Below are positions 17,910 to 29,078 of a DNA stretch of 64,000 nt, piece by piece (the stretch's first letter is position 1; every line of letters begins with the position of its first letter). Source of the DNA: Betaproteobacteria bacterium (lineage in GTDB: Bacteria > Pseudomonadota > Gammaproteobacteria > Burkholderiales > Rhodocyclaceae); the NCBI GenBank assembly GCA_016703785.1, contig JADJBM010000011.1, positions 1 through 64,000 of the forward strand. Direction: 5' to 3'. Position numbers and translations under genes: made by a program. The notes under the pieces are model-generated. The model was not told where the DNA came from. It made no database searches and worked only from the letters and a program-made list of their open reading frames with translations.

Positions 17910-18926
17910 TCAAACAATTGTCCAGGTGTCGCCGCTGCTGAAAAGTGAGGCCAGGTCGCCCCGTCCCCTGCGTTCGCGCGCATCCGCATGCAGTTCGTTG
18001 TTCATCTCTTCGTAGGACGGCGCGCTGACGTCGCGGAAAACCCCGAGCGGCACGGGTAGTGTCGGCACGTCGAACTGTGAGAGGAGGAAGGCCAGGCCAC
18101 CGTGTTCAGCGGCTTCGTCGTGCACGAGGAGGTCAGATTCCGTCACATCATTCTCGCCGAGGGTGACGGCCTCCGGCTCCATTCCGCGCAAGCGGATGCC
18201 CTTGTTGCGCTCCTTGCCGTAAAGCAGCGGCTTGCCATGCTCGAGCATCAGACGCGTGTCGTCGCGCATCGACTTGTCGGTAATGGCATCGTAAGCGCCA
18301 TCATTGAAGACAATGCAGTTCTGATAGATCTCGACGAAGGCCGTACCCTGATGCTCGGCGGCGCGCTTGAGCACGCCGGCCATGTGGGCGAGGTCGCTAT
18401 CTACCGTGCGCGCGACAAAAGTGGCGCCGGCGCCCAGCGCCAGGGCGACCGGGCTGAAGGGTCGGTCGATGCTGCCCTGCGGCGTGCTCTTGGTCTTCAT
18501 TCCCAACAGGGAGGTCGGCGAATACTGGCCCTTAGTGAGACCGTAGATGCCGTTGTTCAGCAGCACGATCTTGAGCCCGATGTTGCGCCGCATGGCATGG
18601 ATGAAATGGTTGCCGCCGATGGCCAGGGCATCGCCGTCGCCGGTCACCACCCACACCGACAGCTCGGGCCGCGCCAGCTTGAGGCCGCTGGCGATGGCCG
18701 GTGCGCGACCGTGGATGCTGTGCATGCCGTAGGTTTCCATGTAGTACGGAAAGCGGCTGGAGCAACCGATGCCGGAGATAAAGGCGAAATTCTCGCGCGG
18801 AATGCCGAGCGTAGGCATCAGCTTCTGCACCTGCGCCAGCACAGCATAGTCGCCGCAGCCGGGGCACCAGCGCACATCCTGGTCTGTTTCGAAGTCCTTC
18901 TTGGTCAGCGTCGCGGCTGCGTTCAT
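17910..18926 (-). CDS. korB: 2-oxoacid:ferredoxin oxidoreductase beta subunit
   Basis: 338 aa from the ATG at 18926, which overlaps the korA stop (ATGA). It is the TPP-binding subunit, with CPGCGDYAVLAQVQK near the N-terminus, the GIGCSSRFPYYM segment, and a TPP motif of form GDGDALAIGGNHFIHAMRRN near residue 100. Later come YGLTKGQYSPTS and the KTKSTPQGSID loop of KorB proteins. With KorA it oxidises 2-oxoglutarate, or another 2-oxo acid, plus CoA to the acyl-CoA and CO2 while reducing ferredoxin. The two-subunit KorAB arrangement plus ferredoxin matches the operon known from Thauera-type anaerobic degraders. Confidence 0.92.
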   Translation of the reverse strand: MNAAATLTKKDFETDQDVRWCPGCGDYAVLAQVQKLMPTLGIPRENFAFISGIGCSSRFPYYMETYGMHSIHGRAPAIASGLKLARPELSVWVVTGDGDALAIGGNHFIHAMRRNIGLKIVLLNNGIYGLTKGQYSPTSLLGMKTKSTPQGSIDRPFSPVALALGAGATFVARTVDSDLAHMAGVLKRAAEHQGTAFVEIYQNCIVFNDGAYDAITDKSMRDDTRLMLEHGKPLLYGKERNKGIRLRGMEPEAVTLGENDVTESDLLVHDEAAEHGGLAFLLSQFDVPTLPVPLGVFRDVSAPSYEEMNNELHADARERRGRGDLASLFSSGDTWTIV

Positions 18927-20808
18927 TTCGACACCCCATTGCACAATTCGCTGATGCGCTCGTGGATCTCGGACACCTTGAACGGCTTGCCCTGCACCTT
19001 GTTGAGCTGGACGACGTCGATCAGGTAATGCTCGCGCAGCAGGCGCGAGAGCTGGCCGAGATTCATTTCCGGCACCAGCACCGTCTTGTAGCGCTGGAGG
19101 ATGTCGCCGAGGTGCGACGGGAACGGGTTGAGGTGACGCAGTGCACATGGGCCACCGCATGGCCTTCCGCCACGGCCTGTTCGCGCGCCTGCACGATGGA
19201 GCCGTAGGTGCTGCCCCAGCCAACGATAAGCAGGTCGCCCTGCGCCGGCCCTTCCACCCGCGTCGGCGGGATATCCCGCGCGATGCCGGCCACCTTGGCG
19301 GCACGCACATCAACCATGCGTTGGTGGTTAAGCGGGTCTTGCGAGATATTGCCGGTGAGAAAATCCTTTTCCAGGCCGCCGACGCGGTGCTCCAGTCCGG
19401 GTGTGCCCGGGCGCACCCAGGAGCGCGCCAGGTTGGCATCGCGCGCATAGGCCTGATAGTCCTCGGTATCGGTGCGGAACTTCACCTCCAGCCTGGGTAG
19501 CGAGGCCGGATCGGGAATCCGCCACGGCTCCGCGGCATTGCCGATGCCGCCATCGGTGAGGAGGATCACCGGCGTCATGTACTTCACCGCAATGCGGAAG
19601 GCCTCCATGGCGCAATCGAAACAATCAGAGGGAGAATTTGCGGCGATGACCGGGAGCGGGCATTCACCGTTGCGGCCATAGATCGCCTGCAGCAGGTCGG
19701 ACTGCTCGATCTTCGTCGGCAGGCCGGTCGACGGGCCGCCGCGCTGCACGTTCACGATCACCAGCGGCAGCTCGAGCATCACGGCCAGCCCCAGCGCCTC
19801 GGTCTTCAGCGCCATGCCGGGGCCGGAGGTGGTGGTCATGCCGAGCACGCCGCCGTAGGATGCGCCGATGGCCGAGCAGATGCCGGCGATCTCGTCCTCT
19901 GCCTGAAAGGTGGTGACGTTGAAATGCTTCAGCGCCGCCAACTCGTGCAGGATGTCGGTGGCGGGCGTGATCGGGTAGGAACCGAGGAACAGTGGCACCC
20001 CGGACAGCTCCGAGGCGGCGACGAAGCCGAGTGCGGTCGCATGATTGCCGGTCAGGCTGCGGTAGGTACCGGCACGGATATCGGCGGCGCGCACCCGATA
20101 GCTGGTAATGAACATCTCGGTGGCCTCGACATAGGCGTAGCCTGCGCGCAGTGCCAGCACATTGGCCTCGGCCAGTTCCGGCTTCTTGGCGAACTTCTTG
20201 CGGACGTCCCCCTCCTCCTTGTCGAGCGGTCGGCTGTAGAGGCTCAGCATCAGGCCCAGGGCGTAGTAGTTCTTGCAGCGACCGACATCCTTTTTCGAGA
20301 GGCCGGAATCCTTGAGGGCGAGCGCAGTCAGGCCGGAAATGTCGATTTCGTAGACGCGGTAGTTGCCGAGGCTGCCGTCCTTGAGCGGGTTGGCTGCATA
20401 GCCGGCCTTGGCAAGGCTGTTGTCGGTGAAGGCGCCACTGTTGGCGATGATTGTGCCGCCATTTTTTACATCCGACAGGTTGGTTTTCAGCGCGGCCGGA
20501 TTCATGGCCACCAGTACGTCTGGTGCATCACCGGAAGTAAATACCTGCCTGGAAGCAAACTGGATCTGGTAGCCGGAGACGCCGAACAGCGTGCCGGTCG
20601 GGGCACGGATCTCGGAGGGGTAATCGGGGTGGGTGGCAAAGTCATGCCCGGCCTTGGCAATGGCCCGGGAAAACTCATTCCCGGTCAGTTGCATGCCGTC
20701 ACCGGAATCACCGACAAAGCGGATGACGACGCTATCGAGCTCCTCCACCGGCCGGGGCGCCGTGCGCCGCTCCAAGCCGATATCCACTGCTGCTGCCGCA
20801 CCCGACAT
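18923..20808 (-). pseudogene. korA: 2-oxoacid:ferredoxin oxidoreductase alpha subunit (single frameshift near the 3' end)
   Basis: The start is the ATG at 20808 behind AAGGAGG. The protein begins with a gamma-type domain (VIRFVGDSGDGMQLTGNEFS) and continues with the pyrimidine domain (FLGSYPITPATDILHELA, FQAEDEIAGICSAIGASYGG). At about 19141 one base appears missing. The repaired reading continues HVHLRHLNPFPSHLGDILQR and LVPEMNLGQLSRLLR to a TGA that overlaps korB. The corrected length is about 628 aa, normal for fused gamma-alpha KorA. Because the remainder and the downstream frame are perfectly conserved, I take this as a sequencing error in a functional gene. Confidence 0.9.
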
Positions 20809-20867
20809 GACTGCCTCCTTGGGACTCGCCCATGCATTGAATGCCACTTTACCTCACCCACGCCTTA

Positions 20868-20873
20868 ATTATA
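20868..20873 (-). promoter_or_regulatory. Candidate -10 element of the kor operon
   Basis: TATAAT on the - strand, about 60 bases upstream of the korA start. The -35 is weak. The FNR-type site further upstream is centred near -51 relative to this promoter, not the usual -41.5, so control of korA by it is uncertain. Confidence 0.4.
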
Positions 20874-20906
20874 ATTTGGTTACAAACAGTTTGCTATCCA
20901 CCATAT

Positions 20907-20920
20907 TTGACCTGGATCAA
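20907..20920 (+). promoter_or_regulatory. FNR/ANR-type binding site in the aldehyde oxidoreductase promoter
   Basis: TTGACCTGGATCAA differs at one position from the consensus TTGAT-N4-ATCAA. A weak -10-like GCTAAC lies at 20941-20946, which would place the start of transcription near 20954 and the site centre near -41. That is the classical activating position for FNR-type regulators. It suggests anaerobic induction of the divergent aldehyde oxidoreductase gene. Confidence 0.6.
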
Positions 20921-20976
20921 ATCCACACGAAAAAACCCATGCTAACTTGGGCGCATACTCGCCTCAGGAGGCAATC

Positions 20977-23301
20977 ATGAGCATCCATACCCTGGTCGAC
21001 CGGCTCTGCAACCGACTCCACGACACCCCCCAGTTTACGACCCAGGGCGCCACCCTGTTTGTCGACCTGGAACGTCGGGAGACCCGCCGCAAGTACCTGC
21101 CGGCCGAGGTGCTGACGCACTTCCTCGGCGGCCGCGGCGCTAACATGTGGCTGCTCTACAACCTCCTGCAGGAAGAAAAGGATGCCCTCGACCCGGAGAT
21201 CCCGCTGATCTTCGGCTCCGGCGTGCTGACCAGCGTGATGCCCTCGGCCACGCGCGGCAACTTCACCAGCAAATCACCCGAGTCTTATGCCATCCTCGAT
21301 TCCAACGGCGGCGAGTACTTCCCCGCCTTCCTCAAGCGCCATGGCTACGACCACCTGGTGCTCTTCGGCAAGGCTGCGCAATGGATGTTGCTGCGCATCG
21401 CCGAGGATGAGGTCACCTTCGAGGACGCTACGCCCTATGCCGGCCTGAACAATCTGGACACGGCGGCGGCCGTCGAGCGCGACTTCAATTGCAAGGAACG
21501 CAAGGACATGGCGCTGGCGCGCATCACCAGTTCCGGCGAAAACGGTGTGCTGTGCGCGGGCATCATGGGCGGCATCAAGGCCATCTGGGCGCGCGGCGGC
21601 GGTGGCGCCAAGATGGGTGCCCATAATCTGAACGCCATCATGATCCATGGCCGCCCGCCGGAAATCGCGCTGCCCGTCGATGCCAAGACGCAGAACAAGG
21701 CCATCGGCAAGAAGATCACCGGCACCAGTGTGATCAAAAATGCTCTGAAGATGGTTGGCACACCCTTCCTCTACAAGCCGAGCCGCGTGTTGGGCGCCAT
21801 GGGCACCAAGAACAACCAGGAAACCACCTGGGGCGAATCGCTCGACGCCGACAACTTCGACGTCTACCGCCCCGGCATGGACGGCTGCTTCAAGTGTCCG
21901 GTGCATTGCCGCAACCTCAACGACATGACGCCCGAGGGCAAGGGCGGTTGGGGCGCGCACGCGCTGAAGGGACTGAAGGGCAACGCCAGCTACGACAAAG
22001 CGCAGGCCGACGTCGAACACGAGCGCAAGAAGACCTACAACGGCATCCAGGGGGACGGCCAGTTCGACCGCTACGACAAAGGCGACGGCCCCGAGTACGT
22101 CACGCTAGGCAAGTTCGGCCCGAACATCGGCATCAAGGAGCCGGAACACGTCCTGCGCCTGAACAACATCCTCAACGACCTCGGCCTCGATTCGGCCAGC
22201 ACCGGCGGCGCCCTTGCCTGGGCCATGGAACTGTACCAGCGCGGCATCATCACGCAGAAGGAGACCGGCGGACTGGATCTGACCTGGGGCAATTACGATG
22301 TCATCGAGAAACTGCTCTTCATGACGGCCAAGCGTGAAGGCTTCGGCAACGTCATCGCCGACTCCACCCGCGCCATCGAAAAGGGCCATTACCCACCGCA
22401 AGCCGCCCAGTACCGCATGTCGGTAAAGGGCCTGTTCCAGTCCGATCCGCACGATGCACGCATCCTCAAGGCCTTCGCCCTCGGCCTCTCGGTCGCCACG
22501 CGCGGCATGGACCACCTGAGAAACCGCGTCACGCTGGAGATCAACGCCCGCGTAAATGATGATCCGGCTTTCAAGACCGCGCTCTACGGCGGCACTGTTT
22601 CGGCCAAGCCGAACTCCTACGAGGGCAAGGAATTCGCCGTACGCAAGTGCGAAAACACTTTCGCCGTCGGCGACTCGGTCGGCATGTGCCGCTTCGACAC
22701 CAAGCTGTTCAACTCGCCTACCCTGCCTGACACCGCGGACTTCGCCGAACAGGTCAACACCTTGACCGGCACCACGCTCACGCCGGCCGACATGGACGAG
22801 ATCGGCCGCAACGTTACCGGCATTGAACACATGCTCAACTTCCGCCTCGGCCTGCGGGCAAAGGACGACACCCTGCCGCCGCGCTGGTTCGACGAGGAGA
22901 ACACCTACGGCCCGTTCAAGGGCGAGAAGATCGACCGCGAGCAGTTCGAGCAGTTGAAGGCGCGCTTACGCCTAGTGACAGGCCTGAACGCCGAGGGCAC
23001 GCCCCAACTGGAATGGCACGAAAAGCTGTCGCAGGTAACCACCGGTTTCGCCTTGCGGGTGGAACTGCCCGGCGCGACGCCCGGCGCACCGGAAAACGCC
23101 ATCGTGGTGGACGAGCCGGTGTCGAACGTGGTCGAGCTTCGAGATGCGCTGTGCAAACGCCTGCCCGAGGCGGCCGTTGCACTTGGCGACCTCAATCTCA
23201 ATGTCGCCGTCAATGGCGAAATGGTGCTATCGGGGGAAATGAACGCGCTGCTGAGAAACGGTGATCGCGTGACGGTGTTCCCGATGATCGCCGGGGGGTA
23301 G
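20977..23301 (+). CDS. Tungsten-type aldehyde:ferredoxin oxidoreductase with C-terminal MoaD/ThiS-like domain
   Basis: 774 aa from the ATG at 20977 behind AGGAGGC; normal AOR proteins are about 600-620 aa. The N-terminal AOR domain (residues about 10-215) includes FLGGRGANMWLLYNLL and the SGENGVLCAGIMGGIKA segment. Three cluster cysteines occur as CFKCPVHC (304, 307, 311), with the fourth at about 571 (SVGMCRFDTKLF). From about residue 690 a ubiquitin-fold sulfur-carrier-like domain follows (LRDALCKRLPEAAVALGDLN) and the protein ends in MIAGG, the di-Gly tail of MoaD/ThiS. AOR oxidises aldehydes to acids with ferredoxin or a linked acceptor, using bis-pterin tungsten. The fusion may tie cofactor dithiolene synthesis to the enzyme. 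Confidence 0.9.
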   Translation: MSIHTLVDRLCNRLHDTPQFTTQGATLFVDLERRETRRKYLPAEVLTHFLGGRGANMWLLYNLLQEEKDALDPEIPLIFGSGVLTSVMPSATRGNFTSKSPESYAILDSNGGEYFPAFLKRHGYDHLVLFGKAAQWMLLRIAEDEVTFEDATPYAGLNNLDTAAAVERDFNCKERKDMALARITSSGENGVLCAGIMGGIKAIWARGGGGAKMGAHNLNAIMIHGRPPEIALPVDAKTQNKAIGKKITGTSVIKNALKMVGTPFLYKPSRVLGAMGTKNNQETTWGESLDADNFDVYRPGMDGCFKCPVHCRNLNDMTPEGKGGWGAHALKGLKGNASYDKAQADVEHERKKTYNGIQGDGQFDRYDKGDGPEYVTLGKFGPNIGIKEPEHVLRLNNILNDLGLDSASTGGALAWAMELYQRGIITQKETGGLDLTWGNYDVIEKLLFMTAKREGFGNVIADSTRAIEKGHYPPQAAQYRMSVKGLFQSDPHDARILKAFALGLSVATRGMDHLRNRVTLEINARVNDDPAFKTALYGGTVSAKPNSYEGKEFAVRKCENTFAVGDSVGMCRFDTKLFNSPTLPDTADFAEQVNTLTGTTLTPADMDEIGRNVTGIEHMLNFRLGLRAKDDTLPPRWFDEENTYGPFKGEKIDREQFEQLKARLRLVTGLNAEGTPQLEWHEKLSQVTTGFALRVELPGATPGAPENAIVVDEPVSNVVELRDALCKRLPEAAVALGDLNLNVAVNGEMVLSGEMNALLRNGDRVTVFPMIAGG

Positions 23302-23307
23302 AATCCC

Positions 23308-23328
23308 CTCCCTGAATCAATCAGGGAG
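23308..23328 (+). promoter_or_regulatory. Hairpin over the dgkA ribosome-binding site
   Basis: CTCCCTGA and TCAGGGAG form an 8-bp stem with a five-base loop. The 3' arm contains the GGGAG ribosome-binding site of dgkA (ATG at 23334). There is no T-run, so it is not a terminator for the preceding gene. It could limit dgkA translation on read-through transcripts. Confidence 0.4.
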
Positions 23329-23333
23329 AAGGC

Positions 23334-23720
23334 ATGACAGCCCCCTCGCCGCACAAGAGCCGCGGCGGCTTCAAGCGCATCCTGAATGCCACGCGCTACT
23401 CGCGCGACGGCCTGCTGGCCGCCTGGCGTCACGAAGCCGCTTTCCGCCAGGAACTGCTGCTCGTCGCGCCACTGCTACCGCTGGGGCTCTATCTGGGCAG
23501 CAACGGCATCGAGCGGGCGCTGCTGGTTTGCAGCCTGCTGCTGATCCTCATCGTCGAACTGCTGAATTCCGCCGTCGAAGCGGTGGTCGACCGCGTCTCC
23601 ACCGAGCGCCACGATCTGGCGAAGCGCGCCAAGGACCTCGGCAGCGCCGCAGTGATGCTCTCTCTCATGAATGCCGCCGTGGTCTGGGGGCTGACTTTGT
23701 GGCCACTGATCAAAGGATAA
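23334..23720 (+). CDS. dgkA: Diacylglycerol kinase
   Basis: A 128-aa inner-membrane enzyme with three predicted transmembrane helices (about residues 42-58, 62-80 and 103-122). It has the family residues in RQELLL and in the signature LLNSAVEAVVDRVS. It phosphorylates diacylglycerol to phosphatidate, recycling lipid released by envelope glycan synthesis. The 3' end overlaps the convergent parC gene by 11 bases. Confidence 0.93.
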   Translation: MTAPSPHKSRGGFKRILNATRYSRDGLLAAWRHEAAFRQELLLVAPLLPLGLYLGSNGIERALLVCSLLLILIVELLNSAVEAVVDRVSTERHDLAKRAKDLGSAAVMLSLMNAAVVWGLTLWPLIKG

Positions 23721-26054
23721 ACGCCGGCTTTATCTTCACCGGCAGCAGGCAGCCCTTGCGTGCCCGGTGCAGCCGGTATTTCTCTATGTCCCTGCCGGAA
23801 ACCTTGCAGGGCACCGTCTTGCCACCCCGACCGGCACCCTCCACGACCACGCGGCTGCCATCGTTGACGACGACGCCAACCAACGCTTCCTTGTCGTCGA
23901 GCCCCATGACGAGGACGCCGCGGCCCGCCGACTGGATTTTCATTTCCCCGATCGCGAAGAGCAGCAGCCGGCCGTTTTCCGACACCGCGGCAATCGTGTC
24001 GCCCGTTGCCCTGGCCGGATGCAGCACGCGTTCGTCCTGCTGCAGGCTCATGAAAGCCTTGCCGGCCTTCTGCCGCGTGACCAGGTCCGAAACACGGGCG
24101 ATGAAGCCGTAACCGCCGGAGTTGGCAAAGAGATAAGGAGTTTCCGGCGCGTCCGACAGCGCCACCGCGACGCGCGCACCGGCCTGCAAGTCGATCATGG
24201 TGGCGATCGGCGCGCCGTCGCCGCGTCCACCGGGCAGGTCCGACACGCGCAGCGAATAGGCGCGGCCGTTCGAGTCGACGACGACCAGCGGCCAGATGGT
24301 GCGCGTCTCCGCCACCAGGTAAGGATAATCGCCCGCCTTGTACGTTATCGAGGTGGGATCGATGCCGTGTCCATCGCGGCGACGCACCCAGCCATTCTTC
24401 GAAAGAATCACCGTCACCGGCTCGTCCTGCACCTGGATTTCGGCCGGCACCACTGGCGCCACCGCCTCGATGAGGGTGCGTCGCTCGTCTCCGTACTGCT
24501 TGGCATCCTGCTCGATTTCCTTGAGCAGCAGCCTGGTCATTTCCTTGCGTTCGGTCAGCAGCAGTTTCAGCTTGGCCTGCTCCTCCTTCAGGTCCTCCAG
24601 TTCCTTCTCGATGCGAATGCCCTCCAGCCGCGCCAGCTGGCGCAGGCGGATCTCGAGGATGTCCTCGGCCTGGATCTCCGAGAGGTTGAACTTCGCCATC
24701 AGGTCCTGCTTCGGCTCGTCCGAATTGCGGATCACCTTGATGACCTTGTCGATGCTGAGGAAGGCGATCATGCGCCCGTCGAGGATGTGGATGCGCCGTT
24801 CCACCTCACCCAGGCGGTGCCGCGTACGCCGCTCAACGGTGGCGTAGCGGAAGGTCACCCACTCCGAGACGATCTGCGCCAGGTTCTTCTGCTGCGGCCG
24901 GCCGTCGCGGCCAAGCATGGTGAAGTTGAGCGAGACGTTGGTTTCCAGGCTGGTGTTGGCCAGCAGGATGTTCATCATCTCCTGCACGTCCTGGTTCTTC
25001 GACTTCGGTTCGAGGATCAGCCGCACCGGCTCCTTGTCGGTGGACTCGTCGCGCATCGTGTCGAGCACCGAGAGCAGCAGCTGCTTGAGGTTCTTCTGCT
25101 CCTGCGTGACGTCCTTGCGCCCCTGCTTCGGCTGCGGATTGGTGAGCGACTCGATCTCGGCTGCGATCTGCGCCGCGGAGACGCCGTGCGGCAGTTCCTG
25201 CACGACGATGCGCCACTGGCCGCGCGCCAGCTCCTCGATGCGCCAGCGCGCGCGCATGCGCAGGCTGCCGCGTCCGCCGGTGTAGGCCTCGGCGATGTCC
25301 TTCGGCTGGGAGATGATCTGCCCGCCGCCCGGAAAATCCGGGCCCTTCACATGTTGCAGCAGATCGGACACCGTGGCTTTCGGGTTGCGCACCAGGTGCA
25401 CCGCCGCCAGCGCCACCTCGCGCAGGTTGTGCGGCGGGATCTCGGTGGCCATGCCGACGGCGATGCCGGAAGCGCCGTTGAGCAGCACCATCGGCAGGCG
25501 CGCCGGCAGCAGCACCGGTTCTTTGAAGGCGCCGTCGTAGTTGGGCGCGAAGTCGACAGTGCCGCGATCGAGTTCGCCGAGCAGCAATTCGGCGATCGGC
25601 GTCAGCCGCGCCTCGGTGTAACGCATGGCCGCAGCGGAATCGCCGTCGCGCGAACCGAAGTTGCCCTGGCCGTCGATGAGCGGATAGCGCAGCGAGAAGT
25701 CCTGCGCCACGCGCACCATGGCATCGTAGACGCTCTGGTCACCGTGGGGATGGAACTTGCCGATGACGTCGCCGACGACGCGCGCGCTCTTCACCGGCTT
25801 GGCACCAGCCTTCAACCCCATTTCGTGCATGGCGTAGAGAATGCGCCGCTGCACCGGCTTCTGGCCGTCTTCCACATGCGGCAAGGCACGGCCGGTGACC
25901 ACGCTCATGGCGTAGGTGAGATAGGCACGCTCCGCATAGAGATCAAGAGGCAAAGCGTCGTCGGGCAGCGTGACGGCGGCGGGCGGCGGCGGATTCGCCG
26001 TGCCACCGCCACTGACTTTCAAATCCTCGAACATATCGGGCGTTTCGTTCGCCA

Positions 26055-26055
<1 letters not shown>
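23710..26055 (-). CDS. parC: DNA topoisomerase IV subunit A
   Basis: 781 aa. The breakage-reunion domain starts with LYAERAYLTYAMSVVTGRAL and carries the catalytic tyrosine in AMRYTEARLTPIAE. A coiled-coil tower follows, with LLSIDKVIKVIRNSDEPKQD and many charged heptads, then a C-terminal beta-pinwheel with degenerate repeats. With ParE it decatenates daughter chromosomes. The start overlaps the parE stop by a single base (TGATG), which makes a parE-parC operon. Confidence 0.95.
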
Positions 26056-28028
<1,973 letters not shown>

Positions 28029-28139
28029 CGATCTTTTCTCATTTCTCCTGCAGCGGACACACTGCATCATGCCGTCAGCGCGGGCTCATGGCATGCGCCA
28101 TGCGCCGCAATAACGGCAAGTCATTGTATCGGGAGAGGG

Positions 28140-28216
28140 TGGGGTGGACGACGGGACTCGAACCCGCGACAACTGGAATCACAATCCAGGACTCTACCAA
28201 CTGAGCTACGTCCACC
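28140..28216 (-). tRNA. tRNA-His (GTG)
   Basis: A cloverleaf can be drawn on the - strand. The acceptor GTGGACG pairs with CGTCCAC, the anticodon stem CTGGA/TCCAG encloses TTGTGAT with anticodon GTG, and the T-loop is GGGTTCGAGTCCC. The extra G at -1 (28216) opposite discriminator C is specific for tRNA-His. CCA is encoded. Confidence 0.95.
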
Positions 28217-28252
28217 ACTGATACTGCTAAAGCCGGCGCGCAAGAACCGGTT

Positions 28253-28329
28253 TGGCGCGCCCGGCGAGACTCGAACTCACAACCCCCGGCTTAGAAGGCC
28301 GGTGCTCTATCCGGTTGAGCTACGGGCGC
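28253..28329 (-). tRNA. tRNA-Arg (TCT)
   Basis: - strand cloverleaf with acceptor stem GCGCCCG/CGGGCGC, anticodon loop CTTCTAA (anticodon TCT), T-loop TTCGAGT and encoded CCA. It is the middle member of a His-Arg-Pro tRNA cluster. Confidence 0.95.
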
Positions 28330-28354
28330 CCGCAGATTCACGCCACACACATAT

Positions 28355-28431
<77 letters not shown>

Positions 28432-28558
28432 AAGAGGCGGAATTTTACTCGGGCACCCCCCATAGGTCAATCGAATCAACGCGCTCCGATTTACTGCTTG
28501 CGACCCCCCCGCATTTCTGATATTAAAGCGACTTTTCCCGCAAATCCGGGTTCGGAAA

Positions 28559-28984
28559 ATGACTGAAGACATCCTCCACAAACAGTTCCCGCCCTATGTG
28601 GCCAAAAAGGGCGAAGAGTACATGAACAACAAGCAGCATAAGCACTTCCGCGCCATCCTGGAGACTCTTAAAGAGGAACTGCTGCAGGATGTCGAACGAA
28701 CCGTGCATACCATGCAGGACGAAGCGACCGTATTTGCAGATCCCAACGACCGCGCCAGTCAGGAATCCGACATCGCGCTGGAACTGCGCAACCGGGACCG
28801 CGAACGCAAACTGATCAAGAAGATCGACGAGGCTCTTGGGCGGCTCGAGAACGGCGAGTACGGCTACTGTGATTCCTGCGGTGTCGAAATCGGCCTGAAG
28901 CGCCTGGAAGCCCGTCCTACGGCCACCATGTGCATCGACTGCAAGACGCTGGAGGAATTGCGGGAGAAGCAGGTAGCGAAGTAA
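28559..28984 (+). CDS. dksA: RNA polymerase-binding transcription factor DksA
   Basis: 141 aa. The coiled-coil tip motif DPNDRA matches the functional Asp/Asp/Ala tip of E. coli DksA. The zinc finger CDSC-x17-CIDC is intact. The N-terminal part contains the conserved GEEYMNNKQHKHF segment. DksA binds the secondary channel of RNA polymerase and with ppGpp adjusts rRNA and amino-acid promoters. The N-terminus differs from the E. coli protein; an internal ATG at 28622 would remove conserved sequence, so 28559 is preferred. Confidence 0.95.
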   Translation: MTEDILHKQFPPYVAKKGEEYMNNKQHKHFRAILETLKEELLQDVERTVHTMQDEATVFADPNDRASQESDIALELRNRDRERKLIKKIDEALGRLENGEYGYCDSCGVEIGLKRLEARPTATMCIDCKTLEELREKQVAK

Positions 28985-29034
28985 CTTATCATATAAGGCG
29001 GTTATTCCCGTGATAACGGGGATACCACACATAC

Positions 29035-29061
29035 AAAAAGGGACGCAATCGCGTCCCTTTT
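29035..29061. terminator. Bidirectional intrinsic terminator between dksA and pnp
   Basis: AAAAAGGGACGC-AATC-GCGTCCCTTTT forms a perfect stem with A and T runs on both sides. It can therefore end dksA transcripts on + and pnp transcripts on -. Confidence 0.9.
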
Positions 29062-29078
29062 ATCTTGGCCTTGAGGCT

